From Albirhodobacter sp042466415 (GTDB lineage Bacteria > Pseudomonadota > Alphaproteobacteria > Rhodobacterales > Rhodobacteraceae): a stretch of DNA of 64,000 nt. Positions 9,140-18,131 of the stretch are shown here, in pieces (position 1 is the first letter of the stretch; each line of letters opens with the position of its first letter). The translations under genes and the position numbers were made by a program. The notes beneath the pieces were generated by a model. The model searched no databases. It saw only the letters and a program-made list of their open reading frames with translations, and was not told the DNA's origin. Location: positions 682,001 to 746,000 of the forward strand of contig NZ_JAXHCH010000002.1 of NCBI RefSeq assembly GCF_042466415.1. The letters run 5' to 3'.

Positions 9140-10140
9140 GCGTCTTCCTCCTTGAGGCTTTGATCCGCGCTCAGGCGCTCGACCTCAAAACACGCAACAG
9201 ATACCGGCCCGTAATGACGCGTGACAGGTTTTTGCGCGCGGCAGTGATCATCCGCAAAGGCGCAGCGCGGATGGAAGGCGCAGCCTTGCGGCACCTGCGC
9301 GAGCCCTGGCATCGTGCCCGGAATTTGCTTCAGGCGTTCGCCCGGTTCGGTCTGTTGCGGCAGGGCGTTGATGAGGCCTTGGGTATACGGGTGTTGGGGA
9401 TCGTTGATGATCGAGCGCGTGCGGCCCGATTCAATGATCCGTCCCGCATACATCACCAATGTGCGCTCCGTCATTTGTGACACAACACCCAGATCATGCG
9501 TGATCAAGATCAGGCTGACTTGGTTGGATTGGCACAGCTCGAGCAGCAACTCCATGATATCGGCCTGAATCGTAACGTCCAGCGCCGTGGTCGGCTCATC
9601 CGCGATGATCAGCTTGGGCTCCAGCAACAGCGCAATCGCGATCACGATCCGCTGGCGCATCCCGCCGGAAAGCTCGTGCGGGTATTGATCCAGCCGCGCT
9701 TCGGGCGAGGGGATGTAAACCTCGCGCAGCTTGAGCAGGGCAATCTGGCGCGCCTCGCGTTTGCTCATCTTGCGATGTGCGAGCAGCGTCTCGACCATTT
9801 GTTGACCGATCGTCAGCACAGGGTTGAGGGTGACCATCGGATCTTGGAAGATCATCGCCATCCTGTCACCGCGCATCGTGCGCAGCGCGCGGGGCGACAT
9901 CTTCACCACGTCGTCCCCGTCAAACAGGATTTCGCCTTGGTCGATATAGCCCGGACGCGAGAGCAGGTTCATCAGCGCGAATCCGGTGATCGATTTCCCC
10001 GCGCCGGATTCCCCCACGATCCCGAGCCGCTCGCCTTTATCGACATCAAACGAAATCCCGTCGAGCGCCGTCACAGGCCCGCCACGCACCGCAAATTTCA
10101 CCGTGAGGTCTTTTACCGAAAGCAATGCCATCGCCCTCAT
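9136..10140 (-). CDS. dppD: Dipeptide/oligopeptide ABC transporter ATP-binding protein (DppD/OppD type)
   Basis: Second ATPase of the importer. Walker A 'GESGAGKS', signature 'LSGGMRQRIVIAIAL', Walker B 'LIIADEPTTALD', and the same Cys-containing C-terminal extension ('GCAFHPRCAFADDHC'). The ATG at 10140 overlaps the stop of dppC (ATGA); an in-frame ATG at 10131 giving 'MALLSVKDLTV' is equally likely. Upstream in-frame sequence to 10245 lies within dppC and is not used. Works as a heterodimer with the DppF-type subunit. Confidence 0.92.
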
Positions 10141-11102
10141 CCTTTGTAGAGTTTGGGGTTGAGCACGTCGCGCATCCAATCGCCCAACAGGTTGATCACC
10201 AGCACCAGCACGACCAGCACAACGCCCGGGATCGCCGTGATCCACCAGCTCCCCGAGAAGATATAGTTAAAGCCCGACGAGATCAGCGCGCCGAGCGAGG
10301 GTTGGCTGGGCGGCATCCCGAGCCCGAGAAAGCTAAGCGAGGCCTCGGAGATGATCGCATTGGCGACCTGCACCGTCGAGATAACGAAGATCGGGGACAA
10401 GGAATTTGGCAAGATATGGCGCAACATGATCCGCAGCGGCCCAAACCCCAGCACCCGCGCGCTATCGACATATTCCTTCTTCTTTTCCGCCAGCACCGTC
10501 GCCCGCACAGTGCGCGCATATTGCGGCCATTCGGCAACCCCGATCACGACAATCAGGAAGAAAACCGCATATTGGTTGAAGGTCTCCGTGCCAAACAGCG
10601 CTTGAGTGACGGCGAGGAAGATGATGGCAACCATCAATGTCGAGAACGACAGTTGGATATCCGCGAGCCGCATGAGCAAGCTGTCGGTGCGCCCGCCAAT
10701 ATAGCCCGCCAGCAAGCCCACCGAAATCCCGAGGAAGGCTTGCAACAACACGGCGCAAATCCCGATCAGGATCGACAAACGTGTGCCGTAGAGGATCGTC
10801 GAAAGCAGGTCGCGGCCCTGATCATCCGTGCCCAAAGGGAATTCGGGCAACGCGCCTTCCACCCAGAAGGGCGGGTATTCCGAATTCATAATGTCGATCT
10901 GCGCCGGATCGTAGGGGTTGTAGGGCGCAATGAAGGGCGCGAGCACCGCGAGCAGCGCAATGATCGCGAAAATCAGAAAGCTGACGATCGCCACCGGATT
11001 GCGGCGAAAGCTGTAGCCCATCTGGCTATCCCACATCGCGGCAAGCAGCTTGGGGCGCGCAGGCCTGTTTGAGGGGGCGGCGGGTGTGGGAAGATTGCTC
11101 AT
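10137..11102 (-). CDS. dppC: Dipeptide/oligopeptide ABC transporter permease (DppC/OppC type)
   Basis: 321-residue inner-membrane permease. It has the N-terminal OppC-type segment with the first membrane span ('NPVAIVSFLIFAIIALLAVL'), five further spans, and the EAA loop 'EASLSFLGLGMPPSQPSLG' that contacts the ATPases. 'EFPLGTDDQGRDLLS' is typical of DppC. It overlaps the dppB stop by 4 bases. Confidence 0.93.
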   Translation of the reverse strand: MSNLPTPAAPSNRPARPKLLAAMWDSQMGYSFRRNPVAIVSFLIFAIIALLAVLAPFIAPYNPYDPAQIDIMNSEYPPFWVEGALPEFPLGTDDQGRDLLSTILYGTRLSILIGICAVLLQAFLGISVGLLAGYIGGRTDSLLMRLADIQLSFSTLMVAIIFLAVTQALFGTETFNQYAVFFLIVVIGVAEWPQYARTVRATVLAEKKKEYVDSARVLGFGPLRIMLRHILPNSLSPIFVISTVQVANAIISEASLSFLGLGMPPSQPSLGALISSGFNYIFSGSWWITAIPGVVLVVLVLVINLLGDWMRDVLNPKLYKG

Positions 11103-12079
11103 GCGCCCATCCTTGCAAGTTTAATTGTCGGATTAACGAGGCCGTAGATCAGATCGACCAGTGTATTTGTGACCACGAAAATAAAGCCGACGACGATCAG
11201 ATAGGCCACGATCAGCGGGGTATCGACACGGTTCACCGCCTCCAAAAACATGAAGCCCATCCCCGGCCATTGGAAGACCGTCTCCGTCAAGATCGTATAG
11301 GCCACCATCGTCCCGATCTGCACGCCGCCCACAGTGATAACGGGCAAAAGCGTGTTTTTGAGCGCGTGAACGAAGTAGATCCGCCATGGTTGTATGCCCT
11401 TGGCATGGGCAAAGCGCACATACTCGCTTTGCAGAACCTCCATCATCTCGGACCGGATGAGACGCACAAACATCGGCAACATGATCGACGCCAGCGCGAC
11501 CGAGGGCAAGATGATATGCGCCCAGCCGTCAGCGGTGAGGAAGTTCGTCTCCCATGATCCGATGATATGGACAACCTCCCCGCGGCCGAAGGAAGGCATC
11601 ACCCCAAGCTCGACGGAAAAAATGAAGATCATCATGATTGCGGTGAGAAAAACAGGGATCGAAATGCCGATAATCGACAGCCCCATGATCATCCGGCTCA
11701 AGATGGAGCCGGGCCGGATCGCGGTATAAACACCCAGCGGCACCGACAGCCCGATGATGATCACCGTGGCCCCGAACACCAGCTCCAACGTCGCGGGCAG
11801 CTTTTTCAAGATCACGTCAAGCGCAGGTTCTTTGAAGAAATACGATGTGCCAAGATCGCCTTGCAAGGCATTGGAAACAAATCTGAAATACTGTGTCAGG
11901 AACGGATCGTTAAGACCCATGCGCTCGCGCAGCTGCGCGCGGACCTCCTCCGACACCGATTGCCCGACAAGCTCGCGCAGCGGATCGCCTAAATTGCCTT
12001 GGATTGCGAAAGCGATCAGCGAGATCGCGAACATGACCGCGATCGCTTGGAACACTCGTTTAACGAGATAGGCAAACAT
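11099..12079 (-). CDS. dppB: Dipeptide/oligopeptide ABC transporter permease (DppB/OppB type)
   Basis: 326 residues from the ATG at 12079 (MFAYLVKRVFQAIAV), preceded by AGGTGG; an in-frame GTG three codons upstream is part of that ribosome site and less likely. Six membrane spans with the DppB pattern 'LRERMGLNDPFLTQYFRFV' and the EAA-type loop 'YVRFAHAKGIQPWRIYFVHALKNTLLPV'. It is separated from the upstream binding-protein gene by 166 bases that contain a strong hairpin. Confidence 0.93.
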   Translation of the reverse strand: MFAYLVKRVFQAIAVMFAISLIAFAIQGNLGDPLRELVGQSVSEEVRAQLRERMGLNDPFLTQYFRFVSNALQGDLGTSYFFKEPALDVILKKLPATLELVFGATVIIIGLSVPLGVYTAIRPGSILSRMIMGLSIIGISIPVFLTAIMMIFIFSVELGVMPSFGRGEVVHIIGSWETNFLTADGWAHIILPSVALASIMLPMFVRLIRSEMMEVLQSEYVRFAHAKGIQPWRIYFVHALKNTLLPVITVGGVQIGTMVAYTILTETVFQWPGMGFMFLEAVNRVDTPLIVAYLIVVGFIFVVTNTLVDLIYGLVNPTIKLARMGA

Positions 12080-12174
12080 CAAAACCACCTGGTTGTTGGG
12101 GATCGCAAGCCCCTATCTGGGGGGCTGTCGCGCGGCAAGCGCAAGGCGCCAGCGCCGTTATTTATGTGGGAAAA

Positions 12175-12208
12175 GACGGGCCCGCCGAGAAATCCGGTCG
12201 GGCCCGTC
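12175..12208 (-). terminator. Hairpin after dppA, likely attenuator or mRNA stabiliser
   Basis: GACGGGCCCG (12175-12184) pairs perfectly with CGGGCCCGTC (12199-12208). On the minus strand it is followed by TTTT, so it can terminate part of the transcripts coming from dppA before dppB. This would give more binding protein than permease. Confidence 0.7.
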
Positions 12209-12245
12209 ACGTGATCTTGCGCGGGCGTGCCGCGCAAGGACAGCG

Positions 12246-13826
12246 TTATTCCGAGATCACCAGATCACCGAAATAAGGGAAGTCGAGCGCGTTGACGATC
12301 TCGTCAGCGTTCATGCCATCCTTCGCGCCCCACGCAAGGTTTTGCCAATGAAGGGGGATGAAGGCCGCGTCCTCATAGAGCATCGCCTCCAGCGCCCGCA
12401 GCGACTCGCCGCGCTTCTCGGTGTCGATCTCGGTGTTGGTCGACGTCATCAAAGCATCCGCTTCCGGATTGCAGTAAATGCCCGAATTATACTGGCCATT
12501 CCCGGTTTCCTCATCATAGCACGCGGTGAGGAACTGGTGGAAATTCGCGGAATCCTCGGTATCGGCATGCCAGCCGATCAGCATCATATCGGCTGCGCGC
12601 TCGTCAAACATCGGCCAGTATTGCGCCTTTGGAACGGTTTGCAGATCGACGGTGATGTTGATTTTCGACAGCATTGACGCGGCCGCTTGCGCGATTTTAT
12701 CGTCGTTCACATAGCGGTTGTTGGGCGCGAGCATGGTGATCGAGAACCCATCCTCATAGCCAGCCTCCGTCATCAGCGCTTTCGCCTTTTCCAGATCAAA
12801 GCGCGGTGCCAAGGCGGCGTCATACCCCAAATATCCCTCGGGCGAGGCCTGACCGGCGGTGGTGGCGAAGCCGCGCATGATCCGGTCGACGATGCCTTGG
12901 TTATTGATAGCATAGTCAATGGCTTGGCGGACGCGCTTATCCTTGAATGCTTCGACGCGATCTTGGTTCATCTGGAAGGTGATCACGCGGGTGCCCGGCA
13001 TCGTGATCAGGTTCACGCCCTCCGTCTCCTCGATCCGCGCGAGGTCGGTCGGTGGTACGGGCGAGATGAAATCGACATCGCCCGACAACAGCGCCGCGAC
13101 ACGGGTCGGATCTTCCTTGATCGGGGTCAATGTGATGGTGTCGACATTGCCCGTCTCCGGGTCCCAATAGCCGTCAAACCGATCAAACTGCATCCGCACA
13201 CCCTGTTCACGGGCGGTGACGATGAACGGGCCGGTGCCCGACATCATGCGCGAGGCGAAGCTGTCGCCGTGCTTCACGATTTCGGATTTGGATTTCCCAT
13301 CCTCGGTTTCGCCCGAATAGAAGGCGCTATCCATCGCAAACAGATAGGTCGCGGTGTGCAGTACCAGCGGATAGGGTTCGGCGGTTTTCAGATCGACCGT
13401 GTAATCGTCGACGATCTCGACGGCGGTGAACGGCGTGAAGATTCCTTTGAAATCTTCCGAGGATTTGATCCGGTCAAAGGTCCATGCCACGTCTTTTGCG
13501 GTGAAGCTGTTGCCCGAATGGAACTTGACGCCCTCGCGCAGTTTGAACCGCATCGTGGTCTCGTCAATCTGCTCCCAGCTTTCGGCCAGACGGGGTTCGA
13601 ATTCGAAATCCTGCGTCCAGCGCACGAGCGGATCGAAAACCATATGCGACAGTTGCAGCGTCCCGCCCGAGAGTTGCTCGTAGGGATCAAGCGACACCGG
13701 ATCGGCATCATAGGCGACGCGCAAAGTATTTTCGGCCATCGCAGCGGTTGAAAAACCGGCCGTTGTCAGCGCCGCGATCAATGCCGGCCCCGCCAGCTTC
13801 GCGATGCTATTTGTAAAATTGAGCAT
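12246..13826 (-). CDS. dppA: Peptide ABC transporter substrate-binding protein (DppA/OppA family)
   Basis: 526-residue periplasmic SBP_bac_5 protein. Residues 1-31 form a signal peptide cut after AAMA. 'TLRVAYDADPVSLDPYEQLSGG' begins the mature part and 'GVKFHSGNSFTAKDVAWTFDRI' is the family signature. First gene of a leftward operon with both permeases and both ATPases. The family also includes binders of nickel, haem, opines and sugars, so peptide specificity is inferred from the operon type, not from the pocket. The promoter must lie in the 203-base divergent spacer shared with prfA. Confidence 0.9.
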   Translation of the reverse strand: MLNFTNSIAKLAGPALIAALTTAGFSTAAMAENTLRVAYDADPVSLDPYEQLSGGTLQLSHMVFDPLVRWTQDFEFEPRLAESWEQIDETTMRFKLREGVKFHSGNSFTAKDVAWTFDRIKSSEDFKGIFTPFTAVEIVDDYTVDLKTAEPYPLVLHTATYLFAMDSAFYSGETEDGKSKSEIVKHGDSFASRMMSGTGPFIVTAREQGVRMQFDRFDGYWDPETGNVDTITLTPIKEDPTRVAALLSGDVDFISPVPPTDLARIEETEGVNLITMPGTRVITFQMNQDRVEAFKDKRVRQAIDYAINNQGIVDRIMRGFATTAGQASPEGYLGYDAALAPRFDLEKAKALMTEAGYEDGFSITMLAPNNRYVNDDKIAQAAASMLSKINITVDLQTVPKAQYWPMFDERAADMMLIGWHADTEDSANFHQFLTACYDEETGNGQYNSGIYCNPEADALMTSTNTEIDTEKRGESLRALEAMLYEDAAFIPLHWQNLAWGAKDGMNADEIVNALDFPYFGDLVISE

Positions 13827-14029
13827 TATAGGCTCCCCGTTATGATTTTTTTTGTGAGGGGAAGGTAGGGCCGATTTCGCGGTGGCTTCAAATGCCGAGT
13901 TTGCATCACGCTATGCTTTGCGCACATAGCCGTGAGCGCGCGTGACTTGTGCGTGAAGGGTTGACGCGTCGTCATAGTCTCGCGCATCAGCCTCTTGACC
14001 GCCCCGCAAATCCGCGCCATTCCCCAGAT

Positions 14030-15085
14030 ATGATCCCCAAAGACGCCCTCGACCAGATTTTGCAGCGCTTCGAATTTATTGAGGCCAAACTCAGCGGCGG
14101 CGCGGCCCCCGCAGAGATCGCCAGTTTGTCGCGCGAATATTCCGACCTCAAACCCGTCGTGTCGCAAATCCACGCGTATCGCCAAGCCGTTGCGGATCTT
14201 GCCGAGGCGGTGGAGATGCTCGGTGATCCCGAAATGCGCGCCTTGGCCGAGGAAGAAATGCCGCGGATCAAGGCGCAGATCCCGTTGATGGAGCAGGCGC
14301 TGCAAATCGCGCTCTTGCCCAAGGATGCCGCCGATGCGCGCCCAGCCATTTTGGAAATCCGGCCCGGCACAGGGGGCGATGAGGCGGCGCTCTTTGCGGG
14401 GGATCTGCTGCGGATGTATCAAAAATACGCCGAGTTGCAGGGCTGGTCGTTCCAGCTTCTCGAACTCTCCGAGTTTGAATTGGGCGGCGTGCGCGAGGCT
14501 ATGGCGCGGGTTGAGGGCGAGGGTGTCTTTGCGCGCCTGAAATTCGAGAGCGGCGTGCACCGCGTGCAACGCGTCCCCGCGACCGAGGCCTCCGGTCGCA
14601 TCCATACCTCCGCGGCGACTGTGGCCGTTTTGCCCGAGGCCGAGGAAGTCGATATCGACATCCCTGCTACCGATATTCGCATCGATACCATGCGTGCGTC
14701 CGGCGCCGGCGGGCAGCACGTCAATACCACCGATTCCGCCGTGCGCATCACCCATTTGCCGACCGGCCTCATCGTGACATCCTCGGAAAAATCCCAGCAC
14801 CAGAACCGCGCCAATGCGATGGCCGTTTTGCGCGCGCGGCTCTTTGAGATGGAACGTGAGCGGATCGCGGGCGAGCGCGCCGACAGTCGCAAAACGCAAG
14901 TCGGGTCCGGCGATCGATCCGAGCGCATCCGCACCTATAATTTCCCGCAAGGGCGTATGACGGATCACCGCATCAACCTGACACTCTATTCGCTCGATAA
15001 GGTGATGCAGGGCGAAATTCGCGAGATCATCGAGGCCCTGATCGCCCATGATCAGGCCGAGAAACTGGCGGAGATGAACGGGTGA
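14030..15085 (+). CDS. prfA: Peptide chain release factor 1
   Basis: 351 residues from the ATG at 14030 (MIPKDALDQILQRF); a longer frame starting at 13949 is not used. It recognises UAA/UAG stop codons and releases the peptide. The GGQ motif lies in 'GAGGQHVNTTDSAVR' and the RF1-type recognition tripeptide P-A-T in 'RVPATEASGR'. It is translationally coupled (GTGA overlap) to prmC, which methylates the GGQ glutamine, the standard arrangement. Confidence 0.97.
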   Translation: MIPKDALDQILQRFEFIEAKLSGGAAPAEIASLSREYSDLKPVVSQIHAYRQAVADLAEAVEMLGDPEMRALAEEEMPRIKAQIPLMEQALQIALLPKDAADARPAILEIRPGTGGDEAALFAGDLLRMYQKYAELQGWSFQLLELSEFELGGVREAMARVEGEGVFARLKFESGVHRVQRVPATEASGRIHTSAATVAVLPEAEEVDIDIPATDIRIDTMRASGAGGQHVNTTDSAVRITHLPTGLIVTSSEKSQHQNRANAMAVLRARLFEMERERIAGERADSRKTQVGSGDRSERIRTYNFPQGRMTDHRINLTLYSLDKVMQGEIREIIEALIAHDQAEKLAEMNG

Positions 15086-15924
15086 GCGCGGGCGCGACGG
15101 CCCAATCGGCCCTGATCGCGGGAATAAAAACGCTCAAAGAGGCTGGTGTGGAGGGCGCGCCGCGCGATGCGCGCAGGCTCATGGCATTCGCGCTTGATAT
15201 CGTGCCTGACCGCCTGACGTTGCACCTCCATGACGCCATCCCCGCCGATGCGTCCGCGCGGTTCGATGCCGCAATCGCGGCTCGGGCGGCGCGTCATCCG
15301 GTGTCCCATATCACCGGAGTGCGGGCGTTTTGGGGGCGCGAGTTTCGGGTTACGAAAGACACGCTCGACCCGCGTCCAGAGACGGAGATCTTGATCGATG
15401 CGGCGCTACAAGACCCGTTCGAGACGGTGCTTGATCTTGGCTTGGGAACGGGCTGCATCTTGCTCACGCTGTTGGCGGAGCGTCCGTCGGCCCGCGGGGT
15501 AGGTGGCGATATCTCCGCCGCCGCGTTGCGCGTCGCGTCCGAAAATGCTGCGCGATTTGGTCTTGGTGAGCGCGCCGATCTGCGTCTCTCGGATTGGTTT
15601 GAAGACATCACAGGCCAGTTCGATCTCATCACGTCGAACCCGCCCTATATCGCGCAGGACGAGATGGCCGCGCTCTCGCCTGAGGTGCGCCTGCACGAGC
15701 CGCATCTTGCCCTCACGCCGGGTGGCGATGGGCTCGGGCCCTACCGGATTATCGCGGCGCAAGCGGCGCTGTATCTGCGGCCTCAGGGCAGGGTGCTGGT
15801 GGAAATCGGCCCGACCCAAGGGCAAGCCGTGTCAGAATTTTTCCGCACCGCAGGATTTGCCGATGTGGCGGTTTTGCACGATTTCGACGGGCGCGACCGC
15901 GTGGTCCGCGCGTCGATGGGATGA
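15082..15924 (+). CDS. prmC: Release factor glutamine methyltransferase PrmC
   Basis: 280 residues with a GTG start overlapping the prfA stop. An N-terminal helical domain is followed by the SAM-binding fold 'VLDLGLGTGCILLTLL' and the catalytic NPPY motif in 'TSNPPYIAQDE'. It N5-methylates the glutamine of the GGQ motif of RF1/RF2. Confidence 0.96.
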   Translation: MSAGATAQSALIAGIKTLKEAGVEGAPRDARRLMAFALDIVPDRLTLHLHDAIPADASARFDAAIAARAARHPVSHITGVRAFWGREFRVTKDTLDPRPETEILIDAALQDPFETVLDLGLGTGCILLTLLAERPSARGVGGDISAAALRVASENAARFGLGERADLRLSDWFEDITGQFDLITSNPPYIAQDEMAALSPEVRLHEPHLALTPGGDGLGPYRIIAAQAALYLRPQGRVLVEIGPTQGQAVSEFFRTAGFADVAVLHDFDGRDRVVRASMG

Positions 15925-16186
15925 AAAATCGTCTTTCGCGCTAGAAATCCTCCGCAGGCAGGCAAATCGCCGCCACAACCGCGCAATTACGCGCATTTTT
16001 CGTAGTTTGTGCTTGCCAGCGTGCCGCTCTCATGGTTATTCATCCCCGTGAGCGGCGAAGAATATTCCCCTCACGTCTCAGCCATCAGATCTGGTCCGCA
16101 TTCGGGTAACGCCGATCTCGCGCAGGCCGAGGGTCCGGCAAGGGCCGTTAAGGTCCGTTTGATTAACACCTCAGAAGACGAGTCTC

Positions 16187-17143
16187 ATGAGATCTTCCAA
16201 ATCCCGTTCGCGTTCGAAATCGAACCGCCAACGCTCGATCGGCAATATCATCAACCGCGTCTTCGATAGTTCGGGGCCGGAAGGGAAAGTGCGCGGCACG
16301 CCGCAGCAGATTATTGATAAATATCTGCAGCTTGCCCGCGATGCCCAGCTTTCCAACGATCGCGTTGCGGAACAAAACTTCCTGCAACACGCAGAGCATT
16401 ACACCCGCATGTTGGGTGAGGCGAATAAGGAAATGGCGCGCGAACAAGAGCAGCGCCAGCAAAACGGCCATCACAACGGCCAGAATGGGTCGGGGGACGA
16501 GGGCCGCGATCAGAACGATCAACCCCGCCACGATCAAAACCGGAATGACCAGAACCGGAACGACCAGAACCGCAATGATCAGAACCGGAATGACCAAGGT
16601 CGGAACGATCAAAACCGTGACGAGTTGGGTAACAACGGTGGCCGCGACAACAATCGCCGCGAGAATAACAACCGTCGCGATAACAACCGTGACAACAACA
16701 ACCGCCGTGATCGCAACCGTCGGGATAACAACGACTCGCGCAGCTCGGATGGCGAGACCCGCGGCGATCAAAACCAGCCCGCAGCGACGCAGGCGACCGC
16801 GGCCGATCAAGGCAATGCCGATCGCACACCTGTGCAAGATGAGCTGCCGGCTTTCATCAGCCAGCCGCCGCGCCGCACAGAGCCTGACACGAGCTTTACC
16901 TCGGATGACGGCCATGCCGATATCGTGAGCACACCCGAAAGCGCGCCGTCGAAACCCGCCGCCCGCGCACCCAAGGTTGAGGCAGCACCCGTTGAGGCTG
17001 GTGCAGGTGAGGCAGTGGAGGGCGCACCGCGCAAGCCACGTGCACCGCGTAAACCGCGCGTGACAAAGCCCAAACCGGACGCGGCTGAGGCGACAGCCAA
17101 GCCAGAGCCCGCCGATAAGGGCGAGCCATCGGCCAACGAGTAA
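16187..17143 (+). CDS. DUF4167 family protein with DQNRN tandem repeats
   Basis: 318 residues. The conserved DUF4167 domain fills about residues 1-85 ('NRQRSIGNIINRVFDSSGPEGKVRGTPQQIIDKYLQLARDAQ' lies there, in parts). Six near-identical 15-base units (16532-16621) encoding DQNRN follow, then a second low-complexity Asp/Asn/Arg block and an Ala/Pro/Lys-rich tail. The highly charged, disordered tail suggests nucleic-acid binding, but no function is established to my knowledge. It commonly follows prfA-prmC in alphaproteobacteria. A terminator follows directly. Confidence 0.85.
   Translation: MRSSKSRSRSKSNRQRSIGNIINRVFDSSGPEGKVRGTPQQIIDKYLQLARDAQLSNDRVAEQNFLQHAEHYTRMLGEANKEMAREQEQRQQNGHHNGQNGSGDEGRDQNDQPRHDQNRNDQNRNDQNRNDQNRNDQGRNDQNRDELGNNGGRDNNRRENNNRRDNNRDNNNRRDRNRRDNNDSRSSDGETRGDQNQPAATQATAADQGNADRTPVQDELPAFISQPPRRTEPDTSFTSDDGHADIVSTPESAPSKPAARAPKVEAAPVEAGAGEAVEGAPRKPRAPRKPRVTKPKPDAAEATAKPEPADKGEPSANE
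16532..16621 (+). repeat. Six 15-base tandem repeats inside the DUF4167 gene
   Basis: Units begin at 16532, 16547, 16562, 16577, 16592 and 16607, each of the form GAYCARAACCGSAAY and encoding DQNRN, with drift in the last two units. The repeat could change copy number by slippage without breaking the frame. Confidence 0.85.
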
Positions 17144-17160
17144 TCCGCATCTAGTCAAAC

Positions 17161-17189
17161 AAAACGCCGCGTCCCAGACGCGGCGTTTT
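17161..17189. terminator. Bidirectional rho-independent terminator
   Basis: AAAACGCCGCGTC, loop CCA, GACGCGGCGTTTT. It lies between the convergent DUF4167 gene and rsmA and serves both. Confidence 0.9.
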
Positions 17190-17213
17190 TTGGTGTTCGA
17201 TCAGATCGTTCCC

Positions 17214-18074
17214 TCAACCGCGTCCGGCAGCCCGCTCGCGTTTTAGAATTTGCGATAGCGCGCAGAATTGCTCCAAAGTGACTTGTTCGGCGCGCTCAGT
17301 TGGGCGGATGCCAGCCTCCTCGATCAGCGCTTCCATATTCGGCGCGAGCGATTTAAGCGACGCGCGCAGCATCTTGCGGCGTTGGTTGAAGCCCGCAGCG
17401 ATGACCTGATTAAGCAGTTTCGGATCGGCCTCAAAGCGCGGCGCGGGGAGTGCGGTCAAATGTACCACCGCCGAATGCACTTTGGGCGCGGGGGTAAAGG
17501 CCTCTGGCGGCAGGCTCATCACGATTTTCGCATCACACCGCCACTGCGCCAAAAGCGCGAGCCGCCCGTAATGATTGTCGCCCACTTTCGCGACAATCCT
17601 TTCCGCGACTTCGCGTTGAAACATCAGCGTCAAAGACGTCCAGACCGGAGGCCAAATCGCGGGTGTGAGCCAGCGGACGAGCAACTCCGTCCCGACGTTA
17701 TAGGGCAGGTTGGCGGCAATCTTGATCGGCGGCGTGAGATATTCTAACGCGTTAATTTCCATCGCATCGCCGTTGATAACTTCCAGCCGATCCGGATAAT
17801 GCGCGGAAATTTCGGCCAATGCGGGCAAGCAACGCGGGTCTTTCTCCACGGCCAGCACACGGCGCGCACCCTCGGCAAGAAGGCCGCGCGTCAGCCCGCC
17901 CGGACCCGGCCCGACTTCCAACACATCGCATCCCTTCAAATCACCCGCTGCACGGGCGATTTTCGACGTCAAATTGAGATCGAGCAGGAAGTTTTGCCCC
18001 AACTGCTTTTTCGCCACAAGGTCATGGTCGCGGATCACTTCACGCAGCGGTGGAAGTCCGTCAATCGCACTCAT
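17214..18074 (-). CDS. rsmA: 16S rRNA (adenine1518/1519-N6) dimethyltransferase
   Basis: 286 residues from the ATG at 18074 (MSAIDGLPPLREV), with GAAAGAGG about 6 bases upstream; an ATG five codons earlier is less likely. It dimethylates two adjacent adenines near the 3' end of 16S rRNA (KsgA). SAM-binding motif 'VLEVGPGPGGLTRGLL' and catalytic 'NLPYN' are present. It is the last gene of the lptF-lptG-lptD-surA-pdxA-rsmA series. Confidence 0.96.
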   Translation of the reverse strand: MSAIDGLPPLREVIRDHDLVAKKQLGQNFLLDLNLTSKIARAAGDLKGCDVLEVGPGPGGLTRGLLAEGARRVLAVEKDPRCLPALAEISAHYPDRLEVINGDAMEINALEYLTPPIKIAANLPYNVGTELLVRWLTPAIWPPVWTSLTLMFQREVAERIVAKVGDNHYGRLALLAQWRCDAKIVMSLPPEAFTPAPKVHSAVVHLTALPAPRFEADPKLLNQVIAAGFNQRRKMLRASLKSLAPNMEALIEEAGIRPTERAEQVTLEQFCALSQILKRERAAGRG

Positions 18075-18131
18075 AGGGGCCTCTTTCAAAATGTAGCGTT
18101 GTCACGCGACGAGGGCTGCATCGGGCCACGG

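Noticed and set aside
10131..10245. Longer N-terminus of the DppD-type ATPase
   Set aside because: The extra residues lie entirely in dppC and are not ATPase-like; starts at 10140 or 10131 fit the operon overlap.
16163..17158. 331-codon antisense frame with very long Val/Ile/Leu runs opposite the DUF4167 gene
   Set aside because: The hydrophobic runs are complements of Asp/Asn/Gln/Arg codons in the repeat region; no ribosome site and no membrane-protein pattern beyond that.
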